From Edaphobacter flagellatus (lineage in GTDB: Bacteria; Acidobacteriota; Terriglobia; Terriglobales; Acidobacteriaceae): 64,000 bases of DNA. Below are positions 63,706 to 64,000 of the stretch, piece by piece. Both the position numbers and the translations under genes were made by a program. The stretch is taken from positions 1,550,001 through 1,614,000 of the forward strand of contig NZ_CP073697.1 of assembly GCF_025264665.1 (NCBI RefSeq). Reading direction: 5' to 3'. The notes below the pieces were generated by a model. That model was not told the DNA's origin. It made no database searches and worked only from the letters and a program-made list of their open reading frames with translations. How positions within the stretch are numbered: the stretch's first letter is position 1; every line of letters starts with the position of its first letter.

Positions 63706-64000
63706 ATGTCAATCCGTCAGCAGATTCGCCCCGTCCTCACCCTTGCCATCCCTCTTATCGCCGCCGAACTGGGCTGGATGACGATGGGCCTCGTCGACAC
63801 CATGATGGTCGGCCACATGCAGAACCCGGCCGTGAACATCGCCTCCGCCGCGCTCGGACAGGTGCTCTACAACACGCTCGGCTTCGGCATCGCTGGCATC
63901 CTGCTCTCGCTGGACACCTTCCTCTCCCAGTCGCACGGCGCAGGCCGTTACGACGAAGCCAACCGCTGGCTTTACCACGGCATCCTCCTCGCCGCCATCC
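63706..64000 (+). CDS. MATE-family multidrug efflux transporter, N-terminal part
   Basis: The first 98 codons are in the window and the frame continues past the end. A strong GGAGGAGGGG lies upstream of ATG 63706. The N-terminal membrane segments LTLAIPLIAAELGWMTMGLV and VDTMMVGHMQNPAVNIASAAL are typical of MATE transporters, which export drugs and metabolites using H+ or Na+. The GILLSLDTFLSQSHGAGRYDEA segment fits the conserved start of the second helices. The substrate is unknown. Confidence 0.88.
   Translation, partial: MSIRQQIRPVLTLAIPLIAAELGWMTMGLVDTMMVGHMQNPAVNIASAALGQVLYNTLGFGIAGILLSLDTFLSQSHGAGRYDEANRWLYHGILLAAI

Overview
The window is about 60% GC chromosomal DNA whose gene content points to an acidobacterium, most likely Terriglobia/Acidobacteriaceae (inference). 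Pointers are a secreted VWFA-domain protein of the type abundant in acidobacteria, PEP-CTERM proteins, many twin-arginine-exported enzymes, TTG/GTG starts and a Gram-negative-type GyrB insert. I see no tRNA, rRNA, CRISPR array, prophage or complete insertion sequence. Genes are tightly packed, and several convergent pairs nearly touch (3703/3709, 17909/17913, 24890/24897, 29665/29666).

Region 1 (1-9.1 kb): the 3' end of a cysteine dioxygenase-like gene; a three-gene peptide-ligase-like cluster (circularly permuted ATP-grasp, alpha-E, transglutaminase); on the minus strand a secreted polysaccharide deacetylase followed by a DprE1/DprE2-type pair; a secreted metallophosphoesterase; and rpmI-rplT without an adjacent infC. 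Region 2 (9.1-22 kb): a low-complexity Asp/His/Arg then Gly/Ser secreted protein, gyrB, a PEP-CTERM protein preceded by a perfect 52-bp tandem duplication, a Tat-exported amidase with an orphan Opp/Dpp-type ATPase, a TauE/SafE-type permease, DUF971 and LOG proteins, and a PcrA/UvrD helicase with a disordered insert containing a copy of a dispersed repeat. A 51-residue, extremely basic protein follows the helicase.

Region 3 (22-36.5 kb): APC transporter and adenosine-deaminase-family enzyme; a minus-strand set of bestrophin, tandem universal stress protein and secreted DUF4252-like protein; a histidine kinase/LuxR-type regulator pair; VWFA protein, RluD-type pseudouridine synthase, a divergent Lgt-family protein, era, and two Tat-signalled proteins (sugar isomerase-like and Gfo/Idh/MocA).

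Region 4 (36.6-58.3 kb) is almost wholly minus strand: uppP, a GNAT protein, a tetratricopeptide-like secreted protein, a threonine-dehydratase-like enzyme, a type Vd autotransporter-like patatin, RNase J, and a diaminopimelate/lysine cluster read as asd-lysC-dapB-M29 peptidase-aminotransferase-dapA-dapD. Upstream are a cupredoxin-like lipoprotein, an NAD-isocitrate dehydrogenase-like enzyme, nrdR, a flippase-like membrane protein, a lytic transglycosylase and a Cof-type phosphatase. Region 5 (58.3-64 kb): a small membrane protein, threonine synthase, a secreted polysaccharide-lyase-like protein, a secreted hydrolase, a choice-of-anchor-A PEP-CTERM protein and the start of a MATE transporter that runs off the end.

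The most unusual signals are a recurrent AATACTTTGC element oriented toward downstream genes, the 52-bp tandem repeat, the repeat embedded in the helicase gene, an Lgt homologue lacking catalytic residues, and a Tat-signalled aminotransferase plus metallopeptidase exactly where DapC and DapE would be expected. I found no clear wholly new multi-gene system. The peptide-ligase-like cluster at 0.2-3.7 kb is the best candidate for uncharacterised biochemistry.
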